Shown here in pieces: positions 51,417 through 59,622 of a stretch of 64,000 nucleotides of DNA. The stretch covers positions 62,001-126,000 of the forward strand of contig JAQBPO010000062.1 of the NCBI GenBank assembly GCA_028287465.1, given 5' to 3'. How positions within the stretch are numbered: the stretch's first letter is position 1; each line of letters begins with the position of its first letter. The stretch comes from Fibrobacterota bacterium (GTDB taxonomy: Bacteria > Fibrobacterota > Fibrobacteria > UBA11236). The translations under genes were made by a program, and so were the position numbers. The notes under the pieces were generated by a model, which ran no database searches, was not told where the DNA came from, and saw nothing but the letters and a program-made list of their open reading frames with translations.

Positions 51417-54146
51417 ATGACCACACATACCGATTCATCGTCCATCGCGCCGGCCCAGAACGCCGGTTTCGGCATTCCTTCCCTCACCGGCAAGCAGATC
51501 CGGCAGGGTTTCATCGACTTCTTCGCCGGGAAAGGCCACGTCTTCGTGCCTTCCGCGCCCGTCGTGCCGCATGATGATCCCACCCTGCTCTTCACCAATG
51601 CGGGGATGAACCAGTTCAAGTCCGCCCTCCTCGGCGACAACCGCGAGGGATGGAAGCGCGTGGCCAACTCCCAGAAGTGCATCCGAGTGTCGGGAAAACA
51701 CAATGACCTGGACGAAGTGGGCCGCGACACCTATCACCACACCTTTTTCGAAATGCTCGGCAACTGGTCCTTCGGCGACTACTACAAGAAGGACGCCATC
51801 AAGTGGTCCTGGGAGCTGCTGACGGAAGTCTGGAAGCTCCCCAAGGAACGCTTGTTCGTCACCGTCTACAAGAACGACGACGAGGCGGAAAACCTCTGGA
51901 AGACCGAGACGGACATCGCCCATGAACGCATCATGCGCTTCGGGGAAAAATCGAACTTCTGGGAAATGGGCGAGGTCGGACCCTGCGGTCCCTGCACGGA
52001 AATCCATTTCGACATGGGCGATCCGGCCACCCAGGCGGCCACCTTCGCCGATCCCGTCGAAGGCGTCAACGGGACCAATGCCCGCTACATCGAACTCTGG
52101 AACAACGTGTTCATGCAGAGCGAACGGCTCCAGAGCGGGGAGCTCAAGCCCCTGAAGAACCAGAACGTGGACACGGGCATGGGCTTCGAGCGCATCGTCT
52201 CCGTAATCCAGGGTTCCGGCTCCAATTACGAGACCGACGTCTTCCAGCCCATCATCACCCGCATCGCCGAACTCTCCGGGGTCCCCTATTCAAAGGGCCC
52301 GGAAGGGACTCCCCACCGGGTCATGGCCGATCACGTGCGCGCCCTGTCCTTCGCCATAGCGGACGGCGCCACCCCCGGCAATGAAGGCCGCGGGTACGTT
52401 CTGCGCCGCATCCTGCGCCGTGCCTCCCGCTTCGCCCGCAACCTGGGCCAGCGCGAACCCTTCCTGGTCAAGCTGGTGCAGGTCATCGCCGATACCATGG
52501 GCGACGCCTATCCGGAACTCATCCAGCGCCGCAGCTATATCGAACAGGTTATCCGCGCCGAGGAGGATCGCTTCATGCGTACCTTGGACCAGGGCCTGGA
52601 TCGCTTCGCCAGGATCGCGGCCGAGACCAAGGCCAAGAAGGACGCCAACGGGGTTATCGGCGGGGCGGAAGTCTTCCTCCTCTACGATACCTACGGATTC
52701 CCCACCGATCTGACCCGCGTCATCGCGGAAGAGCAGGGCCTGACCATCGACGAGGCCGGTTACTCGAAATACATGGAAGAGCAGCGCGAACGCGCCCGCG
52801 GCGCCGCCAAGTTCGACGGCAGCTTCGCCAGCGACGAGGGCTGGACCATTCTCTCCCCCGCCCTGGACACGGAGTTCATCGGCTATACCACCTTGGTGGC
52901 GGACGTGAACGTGCGCCGCTACCGCGAGGTGGGCGATCAGGTGCTGGTCGTGCTCGACAAGACCCCGTTCTACGCGGAAGCCGGCGGCCAGGTGGGCGAT
53001 ACGGGAACCTTGACCGGGAAGCCGGGTCCAGCCGGAGCGCCCTCGGTGCAGCTGCGCGTGATCGATACGGTCAAGATGTTCGACATGGTTCTGCACAAGT
53101 GCGACCTGTTGGGCGGAGTCCTGAGCCCCGAGACCATGAAAGGCCTGAAGGCGGAAGTGGACAAGGAGAACCGGTTCAAGACGGTGCGGAACCACAGCGC
53201 CACCCATCTCCTGCATTCCGCCTTGCGCGAAGTCCTCGGCGACCACGTTCAGCAGCAGGGTTCCCGCGTCGCGCCGGATTCCCTCCGCTTCGACTTCACC
53301 CATTTCCAGGGAATGACGCCCGAAGAGATCAAGCGGGTGGAATACCGCGTCAACCACGCCATCGAGGAAAACCATTCCATAAGCCATGCCGTCCACGGCA
53401 TCGAAGAAGCCAAGAAGATGGGCGCCATGGCCCTGTTCGGCGAGAAGTACGGGGACAAGGTCCGCGTCATCACCATGGGCGACGTGAGCATGGAACTCTG
53501 CGGCGGCACCCATGCCAACGCCACGGGGGATATCGGATTCCTCAAAATCACCGGCGAAAGCTCCATAGCCGCCGGCGTCCGCCGCATCGAGGCCGTGACC
53601 GGCCTTGGCGCCCTGGAAATGGTCCAGCGCAACTTCAACGCCTTGTCCGATATCGCGAAGGTGTTCAAGGCCAAGCCCGGACAGGAAATCGAGAAGGTGG
53701 TGGAAGCGACGGCCCGCATCAAGGCCCTCGAAAAGGAAGTGCTGGAACTGCGCCAGGCCCAGGCCAGGCTCCAGGCGGCGACCCTGATCGCCGAGCGCGG
53801 CAAGGACATGAACGGGACCATGGTCATCGTTTCCAGGCTCGATGAGAAGTCCTTCCCCAAGGAAACCATAGGCCTCCTGGTGGACGGTCTCGCGGGGCAA
53901 CTGCGCAATGGCGTGGCGGTGCTGACCCAGGTTTCCGGCGACTCCCTCAGCATCTACGCCGTGGCCGGCAAGGAAGCCCAGGCCAAGGTCAAGGCGGGCG
54001 ATTTGATCAAGGCCATCGGCCCCGTGGCCGACGCCAAGGGCGGCGGCAAGCCCGATCGGGCCCAAGCAGGTTCCAAGTCCCCGGACAAGGAGCCGCTGGT
54101 GCTCGCGGAAGCCGGGAAATTCCTCAAGCAAGCCCTGGGGGCATGA
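51417..54146 (+). CDS. alaS: Alanyl-tRNA synthetase
   Basis: AlaRS charges tRNA-Ala. The 909-residue protein has the class II core (FFAGKGHVFVPSAPVV, LFTNAGMNQFK, GDYYKKDAI), the GFERIVSVIQG motif 3 region, the editing domain with HSATHLLHSAL and CGGTHANATGD, and the C-Ala domain to the end with ERGKDMNG and GGGKPDRAQAG (the conserved GGGGR-like turn). The first 25 residues before LTGKQIRQGF are extra. Editing His and Cys residues are intact, so mischarged Ser and Gly should be cleared. The next gene starts inside its stop codon, indicating coupling. alaS here is not beside recA or recX. Confidence 0.97.
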   Translation: MTTHTDSSSIAPAQNAGFGIPSLTGKQIRQGFIDFFAGKGHVFVPSAPVVPHDDPTLLFTNAGMNQFKSALLGDNREGWKRVANSQKCIRVSGKHNDLDEVGRDTYHHTFFEMLGNWSFGDYYKKDAIKWSWELLTEVWKLPKERLFVTVYKNDDEAENLWKTETDIAHERIMRFGEKSNFWEMGEVGPCGPCTEIHFDMGDPATQAATFADPVEGVNGTNARYIELWNNVFMQSERLQSGELKPLKNQNVDTGMGFERIVSVIQGSGSNYETDVFQPIITRIAELSGVPYSKGPEGTPHRVMADHVRALSFAIADGATPGNEGRGYVLRRILRRASRFARNLGQREPFLVKLVQVIADTMGDAYPELIQRRSYIEQVIRAEEDRFMRTLDQGLDRFARIAAETKAKKDANGVIGGAEVFLLYDTYGFPTDLTRVIAEEQGLTIDEAGYSKYMEEQRERARGAAKFDGSFASDEGWTILSPALDTEFIGYTTLVADVNVRRYREVGDQVLVVLDKTPFYAEAGGQVGDTGTLTGKPGPAGAPSVQLRVIDTVKMFDMVLHKCDLLGGVLSPETMKGLKAEVDKENRFKTVRNHSATHLLHSALREVLGDHVQQQGSRVAPDSLRFDFTHFQGMTPEEIKRVEYRVNHAIEENHSISHAVHGIEEAKKMGAMALFGEKYGDKVRVITMGDVSMELCGGTHANATGDIGFLKITGESSIAAGVRRIEAVTGLGALEMVQRNFNALSDIAKVFKAKPGQEIEKVVEATARIKALEKEVLELRQAQARLQAATLIAERGKDMNGTMVIVSRLDEKSFPKETIGLLVDGLAGQLRNGVAVLTQVSGDSLSIYAVAGKEAQAKVKAGDLIKAIGPVADAKGGGKPDRAQAGSKSPDKEPLVLAEAGKFLKQALGA

Positions 54147-54898
54147 TGGCCGTTGGATCGATTGAAACCCGGCTGATCCAGTCCCTGGAAAAGGTCCGTT
54201 CGCTCTTCTTCGTCCTGCTCGATCCGGATTCGGATTCGCCCGACGGGATCATCGAAGCGGGCCTGCGCGCCGCCAAGCATGGCGCGGACGCCTTGCTCCT
54301 GGGCGGTTCCTTCATCGGCAATCCCGCGTTCCAGAAGATCGCCGCCGGCCTGAAAAAGGAAACCCAGATCCCGGTGATCCTTTTCCCGGGCGGTTGCTCC
54401 CATGTCACCCCCGGCCCGGACGCCATCCTTTTCACCACCCTTATCAGCGGCCGCAATCCCCAATACCTCATCGATGAACAGGTCAAGGGCGCGGTCCTGG
54501 TGCGCAGCCTCCGCATGGAAGCCATCCCGACCGCCTATATGCTCATCGAATCCGGCCGCACCACCGCGGTGGAATACATCAGCAATACCCGTCCCATTCC
54601 CGCGGACAAGCCGGCCATCGCCGCCGCCCACGCCATGGCCGCGGAGCTTATGGGACAGCGTTGGATCTATCTCGAAGCCGGTTCCGGCGCCCTGAATGCA
54701 GTGCCCGCCCCCATGGTCAAGATGGTGCGCGCCTCGGTAGGGCTCCATGTCATCGTTGGCGGCGGCATCCGCACCCCCGAGCAGGCCCGGGAGCGCGCCG
54801 AGGCGGGAGCCCATGCCATCGTGGTGGGCAACCATTTCGAGACCAGCAAGGACGGAAGCCTGATCAAGGAGTTCGCCGCAGCCGTCCACGGGGCTTAG
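54143..54898 (+). CDS. Geranylgeranylglyceryl/heptaprenylglyceryl phosphate synthase-like protein
   Basis: A 251-residue TIM-barrel protein of the GGGPS/PcrB family, which joins an isoprenyl diphosphate to glycerol 1-phosphate in archaeal-type ether lipid synthesis. Recognisable parts are FFVLLDPDSDSPD, ADALLLGGSFIG, IPVILFPGGCSHVTPGPDAI in part, WIYLEAGSGA, VIVGGGIRTPEQA and AIVVGNHFE, which bind the phosphate. The sequence is closer in feel to the group II (archaeal/Bacteroidota) enzymes than to PcrB of Bacillus; that is judged by motif only. The ATG at 54143 overlaps the alaS stop; a second ATG is at 54146. No partner G1P dehydrogenase is in the window. Confidence 0.85.
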   Translation: MMAVGSIETRLIQSLEKVRSLFFVLLDPDSDSPDGIIEAGLRAAKHGADALLLGGSFIGNPAFQKIAAGLKKETQIPVILFPGGCSHVTPGPDAILFTTLISGRNPQYLIDEQVKGAVLVRSLRMEAIPTAYMLIESGRTTAVEYISNTRPIPADKPAIAAAHAMAAELMGQRWIYLEAGSGALNAVPAPMVKMVRASVGLHVIVGGGIRTPEQARERAEAGAHAIVVGNHFETSKDGSLIKEFAAAVHGA

Positions 54899-54945
54899 GC
54901 CTCTCAGCCGTAAAACGGGCACCCGACCCGTAACCAATCCTTCCC

Positions 54946-54961
54946 GGACCGTTTCCGGTCC
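54946..54961 (+). terminator. Small hairpin after the GGGPS-like gene
   Basis: GGACCG (54946-54951) and CGGTCC (54956-54961) with a TTTC loop. No U-tract, so it is only a candidate terminator for alaS and its partner. Confidence 0.35.
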
Positions 54962-55112
54962 CACCCTCCCTTTCGGCGCGCAATCCCGCGCCCATCGATT
55001 CCCCGCTTATCTCCCGTAATCAAAGGCGATCCTGGGGCCCGCAGGGCGGATTTCCCCTCCGGTTCCGCGATATCTTCATCCCATCGCCCGAAACGCCCCC
55101 CTGAGGAATGCC

Positions 55113-55742
55113 ATGCGAATCATCCCGAAATTCCTGCGCCCCGCCCCGCCGCCCGCACCCAAGCCGCGCCCGGTCATCAGCGCCCCCATGAACCCCCGGC
55201 CCTATGGCCATCCCATCATCAGCGCACCCATCAACCCGCGCCCGTTCGGCCTGCCGGATCCCAATGCGGGCGCCAGGCGCGGCCTGCCCGAACCCGTAGG
55301 CCCGAACGCGTACAAGCGCCTGGTGGAAATGGATCCGTCGAATGCGGACAGGTACAGCCCGAACTACCCCGTCGAATACGCCTACCCGTTTCCCACGGAT
55401 GGCTCGAGAGGTTTGCCCACCATCCTATCGGGCCCATCCAGGCTGCGCGCCGGGGAGAAGCTGGAAGGGCCCATAGACTACGCGAACACCGGGGATATCG
55501 CGCTTCGGCCCGATTCGCACCTGGAGGGGTTGCCCGCAGGGAACGCCTTGGGGCGCTCCGCGAGCGTAAGCCGCTTCCTGCCCGGCGGGGCGCCGCCGGA
55601 CGCGGAGGGCAAGCCGACCCTGCCCCACAAGGGAAACGCCATCGCGCCGCCCAAACTCCCCTCGACGCCGGAAAACCCGTTCGGATTGCCCGGTCCGGAC
55701 GGCGGACCGGATCTGATGAGAAGCGTACTGGGGCCGGATTGA
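55113..55742 (+). CDS. Proline-rich hypothetical protein with a duplicated N-terminal motif
   Basis: A 209-residue protein of high Pro, Gly and Arg content with no signal peptide or transmembrane segment. Near the start the motif ISAPMNPRPYG is followed after a few residues by ISAPINPRPFG. The rest is low complexity with short polar blocks, so it is probably disordered. Codon use agrees with neighbours: third positions are GC-rich while the other frames give no better product. A hairpin closes the gene at 55750-55767. No family or function can be assigned; it could also be a spurious frame. Confidence 0.4.
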   Translation: MRIIPKFLRPAPPPAPKPRPVISAPMNPRPYGHPIISAPINPRPFGLPDPNAGARRGLPEPVGPNAYKRLVEMDPSNADRYSPNYPVEYAYPFPTDGSRGLPTILSGPSRLRAGEKLEGPIDYANTGDIALRPDSHLEGLPAGNALGRSASVSRFLPGGAPPDAEGKPTLPHKGNAIAPPKLPSTPENPFGLPGPDGGPDLMRSVLGPD

Positions 55743-55749
55743 AGCCCTG

Positions 55750-55767
55750 GGTAACGCCTGGGTTACC
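55750..55767. terminator. Hairpin between convergent genes
   Basis: GGTAAC (55750-55755) and GTTACC (55762-55767) with a 6-base loop lie between the proline-rich gene and the convergent AraC gene. Confidence 0.45.
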
Positions 55768-55781
55768 TCACGGGGAATGGA

Positions 55782-56582
55782 TCATGGGCGTACGGCCCGC
55801 TCGCCCGGCGAGGCGAGCCAGGGCATGGGCGGACCCTTCACGCCCGCGTACTTCTTGCGGTAGGCGCTTGGAGACATTTCCATCTGCCCTTTGAACTGAC
55901 GGTTGAAATGGCTCAGATCATAGAAGCCGTTGTTGAGCGCGATGTCCGAGATGCGCTCGCCTCCTTCGGCCAGCGCCTGGCAGGCCGCATGGATGCGCAC
56001 CATGGTGATGTACTTGAGCGGCGAAATCTTGAAGAGGGATTTGAAGCGCCGCTCGAACTGGCTGATGGAAAGGCATACGATGGACGCGAGCTTGGCCATA
56101 TCGATGGATTCCGGGTAATGCTCCATCACGTAGTCGAATACCTCGCCCATCTCGGTGAAATGGCGCGCCCCGGATTCCATCTTCTTGATGTCGCGGGTGA
56201 TTCCCGCAAGCCCGATGATCTTGCCGGTCTCGTTCCGCACCGGAACCTTGGTGGTGGAATACCAGTCCGTGGCCTTGCCCGTATGGATCACGAGTTCGAT
56301 GACGTTCACGAGGGGTTCGCCCGTGCGCCTCACCTGGGTATCGTCGCGGACGTACTTCTCGGCCAGGTGGCGCGGGAACACCTCGTAATCCGTGAGGCCC
56401 AGGAGGTCCTCGGCCTTTTTCATCCCGCATTTTTCGACGAAGATCCGGTTCACCATGGTGAAGCGGCCTTCCATATCCTTGGCGAAGAGGAATACGTCGG
56501 GCAGATGCTCGAACAACTCAAGCAAAACGGGCTTCACGCCCCATGCCTCCGAATTCCAGGATCCCTGCGCTTTTACTGCCAT
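55782..56582 (-). CDS. PAS-AraC transcriptional regulator
   Basis: A 266-residue regulator. Residues about 18-125 form a PAS domain (LFEHLPDVFLFAKDMEGRFTMVN in part; DWYSTTKVPVRNETGKIIGLAGITRD in part), which binds a ligand or senses redox/light. Residues 165-255 form the AraC/XylS double helix-turn-helix: LASIVCLSISQFERRFKSLF for the first and RISDIALNNGFYDLSHFNRQFK for the second (shown in parts), then GMSPSAYRKKY-like MSPSAYRKKY. The combination with PAS in one chain is less common than with AraC-type cupin domains. No adjacent target gene is obvious: upstream lies a 530-base spacer and then rplM. Confidence 0.9.
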   Translation of the reverse strand: MAVKAQGSWNSEAWGVKPVLLELFEHLPDVFLFAKDMEGRFTMVNRIFVEKCGMKKAEDLLGLTDYEVFPRHLAEKYVRDDTQVRRTGEPLVNVIELVIHTGKATDWYSTTKVPVRNETGKIIGLAGITRDIKKMESGARHFTEMGEVFDYVMEHYPESIDMAKLASIVCLSISQFERRFKSLFKISPLKYITMVRIHAACQALAEGGERISDIALNNGFYDLSHFNRQFKGQMEMSPSAYRKKYAGVKGPPMPWLASPGERAVRP

Positions 56583-57113
56583 TCCGAAACTCCCATGCCT
56601 TCGCCCGTTCCGCTTCCGTGATCACGGTTGGAGAACGCCCGCCGCCGTGGACGCAATGATGCGTTCAGCGACGTTTCCCAATTATAGTACTGACCCGCGG
56701 GGTTACCATGAGGCATCTTCGCCAAAACGCGGATTCCAGCCATCCAATGCGGTTTTCTTACAAGCCTGCCTCCGAAAAGCATGGTCCCGGGAATCCTGCG
56801 CCACATCTCCCAGGGTAGGAAGCGAATGGTCCGGGCGGTGATTGCGCCAAGGACCGAGGGTCCGGCACGCCATTTCCTGGAAGGGTCGAACGGATTTGAC
56901 TCGGATTTTCCCGGGGGGAAGCACCCCTTTGTCCAAAAAATCGCCGGTATGAGGCGGGATTGGGCTTTCCCCGGCCCAATTACATGGCAGTAAACCCCGG
57001 TTTTGGCTATAATTATGGGCTCTTGAGGAACCGGAATTCGGGGCCTTCGGGTTGACCGGAAAGCGGGGCGTTATTAACTTAACCTGTCTAATTTTTTTAG
57101 TAATAGGGCAGAA
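56583..57113. other. Intergenic region between the PAS-AraC gene and rplM
   Basis: About 531 bases without a recognisable gene. On the minus strand TATAAT (56686-56681) lies 100 bases upstream of the AraC gene. On the plus strand a perfect TATAAT at 57008-57013 lies about 100 bases upstream of rplM, with no good -35 box in the 17-base position. The last 50 bases before rplM are AT-rich. No tRNA or sRNA structure was seen. Confidence 0.45.
57008..57013 (+). promoter_or_regulatory. Putative -10 box of the rplM operon
   Basis: A perfect TATAAT about 100 bases before rplM. The -35 position reads TGGCAG, a poor match, so an activator or a different start site may be involved. Confidence 0.4.
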
Positions 57114-57545
57114 ATGAAAACGGTTACGGTGAATCCTACGACCATTTCGACCAAATGGTTCATTATCGATGCGAACGACGTGGTACTCGGCCGCCTTGCG
57201 AGCAAAACCGCCGCCATCCTCATGGGCAAGAACAAGACGGCTTGGTCCCCCAACCAGGATCTCGGCGACCATGTCATCATTATCAACGCGGACAAGGTGG
57301 CCTTGACGGGCAAGAAGCGCGAGACCATGCGCTACTTCAACCACTCCACCCATCCGGGCGGATGGCGCGAACTGTCCGTGGCCCAGGCCCAGGCGATCCG
57401 CCCCGGCTATCCGGTCCGCCACGCGATCCGCGGCATGCTCCCCCATACCATCCTGGGCGAACACATGGCCAAGAAGCTTCACATCTACGGTGGCGAGAGC
57501 CACCCTCACGCGGCCCAAAAGCCCGAGGTGCTGGCCCTCAAGTAG
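57114..57545 (+). CDS. rplM: 50S ribosomal protein L13
   Basis: The 143-residue protein is L13 of the large subunit. WFIIDANDVVLGRLASKTAAIL and GKNKTAWSPNQDLGDHVIIIN (both quoted in parts) are family signatures, with HPGGWRELSVAQA and RGMLPHTILGEHMAKKLHIYGG following. It starts with KTVTVNPTT and ends LALK, with the expected length. AGGG lies upstream of the ATG. It is the first gene of the rplM-rpsI-rpsB-tsf block and precedes rpsI by 27 bases. Confidence 0.97.
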   Translation: MKTVTVNPTTISTKWFIIDANDVVLGRLASKTAAILMGKNKTAWSPNQDLGDHVIIINADKVALTGKKRETMRYFNHSTHPGGWRELSVAQAQAIRPGYPVRHAIRGMLPHTILGEHMAKKLHIYGGESHPHAAQKPEVLALK

Positions 57546-57561
57546 GCCGGCAAGGAATAAC

Positions 57562-57567
57562 AGGAGG
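57562..57567 (+). promoter_or_regulatory. Ribosome binding site that places the rpsI start at ATC
   Basis: A perfect AGGAGG at 57562-57567 is followed, after 5 bases, by ATC at 57573. No ATG, GTG or TTG occurs in this frame between the upstream TAA at 57558 and the conserved S9 N-terminus. Confidence 0.8.
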
Positions 57568-57572
57568 ATATC

Positions 57573-57968
57573 ATCGCAACTCAGGATACCTACCGGGCAA
57601 CCGGCCGTCGCAAAACCGCCATCGCGCGGGTGATTTTGAAGCCCGGTACGGGCAAGCGGACCATCAATGACCGCACCTTCACCGAGTTCTTCGCAAATGC
57701 CATCCGCGAGATGATCGTGGAACAACCCCTGACCATTCTCAACCTCAACAAGCAGTGGGACGTGATCGTCACGTCCAACGGCGGTGGTGTGAATGGAACG
57801 GCCGGCGCGGTCCGTCTGGGCATCGCCCGGGCCCTCGTCGCCTACAAGCCCGAATACCGGGCCGCCATGCGCGAGCATGGACTCATGACGCGCGACTCCC
57901 GCGCCGTGGAACGTAAGAAATACGGCAAGTCCGGCGCACGCCGCAGCTTCCAGTTCTCCAAGCGCTAA
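57573..57968 (+). CDS. rpsI: 30S ribosomal protein S9, apparent ATC start codon
   Basis: The product from 57573 is 131 residues, the usual S9 length: (M)ATQDTYRATGRRKTAIARV, then IND/TFTEFF region, NGGGVNGTAGAVRLGIARAL and the basic tail KYGKSGARRSFQFSKR that reaches the P site. The frame has no standard start: the first is a GTG at 57630, which would delete the invariant TGRRK(T)AIARV strand. The perfect AGGAGG points to the ATC at 57573. Either this gene initiates at a rare ATC, or one base is wrong in the assembly. All other residues are intact, so it is not a pseudogene. It sits between rplM and rpsB as expected. Confidence 0.9.
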   Translation: MATQDTYRATGRRKTAIARVILKPGTGKRTINDRTFTEFFANAIREMIVEQPLTILNLNKQWDVIVTSNGGGVNGTAGAVRLGIARALVAYKPEYRAAMREHGLMTRDSRAVERKKYGKSGARRSFQFSKR

Positions 57969-57994
57969 TAGAGTCAGAAGGATAGAGGATCAGT

Positions 57995-58753
57995 ATGTCA
58001 GTACCCGAAATCAAAGAGATGTTGGAAGCCGGTATCCATTTTGGGCATCTCACCAAGCGGTGGAATCCCAAGATGAAGAAGTTCATTCTCACCGAGAAGA
58101 ACGGGATCTACGTTATCGACCTGTCCAAGACGCAGGAATGCCTCCAGAAGGCGACCGATGCGGTGAAGAAAATCCGCCATTCCGGCAAGTCCATCCTCTT
58201 CGTCGGAACCAAGAAGACGATCAAGGAGTGCATGAAGGAAGAGGCCGTACGTTGCGGCCAATACTACGTGACCGAGCGCTGGCTCGGCGGCATGCTCACC
58301 AATTTCTCCACCGTCAAGAAGTCCATCAAGCGCCTCGAAGAGATCGAGAAGATGGAAACCGACGGGCTCTTCAAGGAAATCACCAAGAAGGAAGTGCTGT
58401 CCCTGAATAAGGAACGCGCCAAGCTCGAAGGCATCTTCAGCGGTATCCGCAATATGAAGACCCTCCCGGGCGCCCTCTTCGTGGTCGATTCCGAGCATGA
58501 GGAAATCGCCGTTCACGAGGCCAACCGTCTCAAGATTCCCGTGTTCGCCATCGTGGACACGAATTCGGATCCGGACAAGGTCGCCTACCCGATTCCCGGC
58601 AACGATGACGCCATCAAGTCCGTGGGCCTCCTGACCCGCGTGTTCTCCGATGCCATCGTCGGCGTCAAGGCCATGACCGTGGAAGATCAGCAGAAGGCCG
58701 CCGCCGCTGCCGCCGCTCCCGCTCTGGCAGAAGTGCTGGAAGGGGCCGAGTAA
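57995..58753 (+). CDS. rpsB: 30S ribosomal protein S2
   Basis: The 252-residue S2 begins SVPEIKEMLEAGIHFGHLTKRWNPKM (quoted in part: EAGIHFGHLTKRWNPKM) and has the core motifs KKFILTEKNGIYVIDLSKT, GTKKTIKECMKEEA, RWLGGMLTNFSTVKKSI and PGALFVVDSEHEEIAVHEA, PVFAIVDTNSDPD. The C-terminus is Ala-rich. AAGGATAGAGGAT precedes the ATG. Its TAA overlaps the tsf start by one base (TAATG), the tight coupling typical of rpsB-tsf. Confidence 0.97.
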   Translation: MSVPEIKEMLEAGIHFGHLTKRWNPKMKKFILTEKNGIYVIDLSKTQECLQKATDAVKKIRHSGKSILFVGTKKTIKECMKEEAVRCGQYYVTERWLGGMLTNFSTVKKSIKRLEEIEKMETDGLFKEITKKEVLSLNKERAKLEGIFSGIRNMKTLPGALFVVDSEHEEIAVHEANRLKIPVFAIVDTNSDPDKVAYPIPGNDDAIKSVGLLTRVFSDAIVGVKAMTVEDQQKAAAAAAAPALAEVLEGAE

Positions 58754-59619
58754 TGGCGGAAGTCACCGCGCAAACGGTGGCTGAGCTTCGGGAAAAGACC
58801 GGGCTCGGCATCCTTCAGTGCAAAAAGGCCCTCACCGAGACCTCCGGTGACATGGAAAAGGCGATCGAATTCCTGCGCAAGCAGGGAGCCGCCGTCGCCG
58901 CGAAGCGCGTCGGTAAAGAAACCAAGGAAGGCAAGGTTATCCTCGCCTCCGGTCCCGACGCCGTTTGCGCTGTCGAGATCAACTGCGAAACGGACTTCGT
59001 GGCCGCTTCCGACGACTTCAAGGCTTTCACCGCCAAGGTCGCCAAGGTCATCCTCGAGAAGAAGCCTTCCGACCCGGAAGCCCTCAAGAGCCAGCCTCTG
59101 GACGGCACCACGGTCGGCGAAGTGAACACCGCCGTCATCGCCAAGATCGGCGAGCTTATCACCATCCGCCGCTTCGCGCTGGAAAAGGTGGGAGCCAACG
59201 AGCTGGCCGAGACCTACTCGCATATGCAGGGCAAGATCGGCGTGATCGTCAAGCTCGGCTATGCCGGCGAGCTCAAGGACCGGACCGTATTGTCGGGCTT
59301 GGCCAAGGATCTCGCCATGCAGGTCGCCGCCAGCTTCCCCATCGCCATCGAGCCCAAGGATGTCCCCGCTTCCGTCATCGAGAAGGAAAAGGAGATCGCC
59401 CGCGAGCTCACCCTCAAAGAGGGAAAGACCGGCGACGTGGTCGACAAGATCGTGGAAGGCAAGGTTTCCAAGTTCTACAAAGAGAACTGCCTGATCAACC
59501 AGGTCTACATCAAAGACACCAAGCAGACGGTTGACAAATTGCTGGTCTCCACGGCCAAGTCGCAGGGACTGGAATCCATCCGGGTTCTGAGCTTCCATCG
59601 GCTGCAATTGGGTCAATAG
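58753..59619 (+). CDS. tsf: Translation elongation factor Ts
   Basis: EF-Ts recycles EF-Tu by releasing GDP. The 288-residue protein has the N-terminal domain ELREKTGLGILQCKKALTE and the TDFVA motif in INCETDFVAAS, where the Asp-Phe contacts EF-Tu. The coil region MQGKIGVIVKLGYAG is followed by the second half with SFPIAIEPKDVPA and an ending LGQ. Its length is typical. Translation is coupled with rpsB, and pyrH follows 3 bases after the stop. Confidence 0.96.
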   Translation: MAEVTAQTVAELREKTGLGILQCKKALTETSGDMEKAIEFLRKQGAAVAAKRVGKETKEGKVILASGPDAVCAVEINCETDFVAASDDFKAFTAKVAKVILEKKPSDPEALKSQPLDGTTVGEVNTAVIAKIGELITIRRFALEKVGANELAETYSHMQGKIGVIVKLGYAGELKDRTVLSGLAKDLAMQVAASFPIAIEPKDVPASVIEKEKEIARELTLKEGKTGDVVDKIVEGKVSKFYKENCLINQVYIKDTKQTVDKLLVSTAKSQGLESIRVLSFHRLQLGQ

Positions 59620-59622
59620 CCC

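Noticed and set aside
57630-57968. Start of rpsI at GTG 57630
   Set aside because: It would remove the invariant TGRRKTAIARV strand and leave no RBS at a suitable distance.
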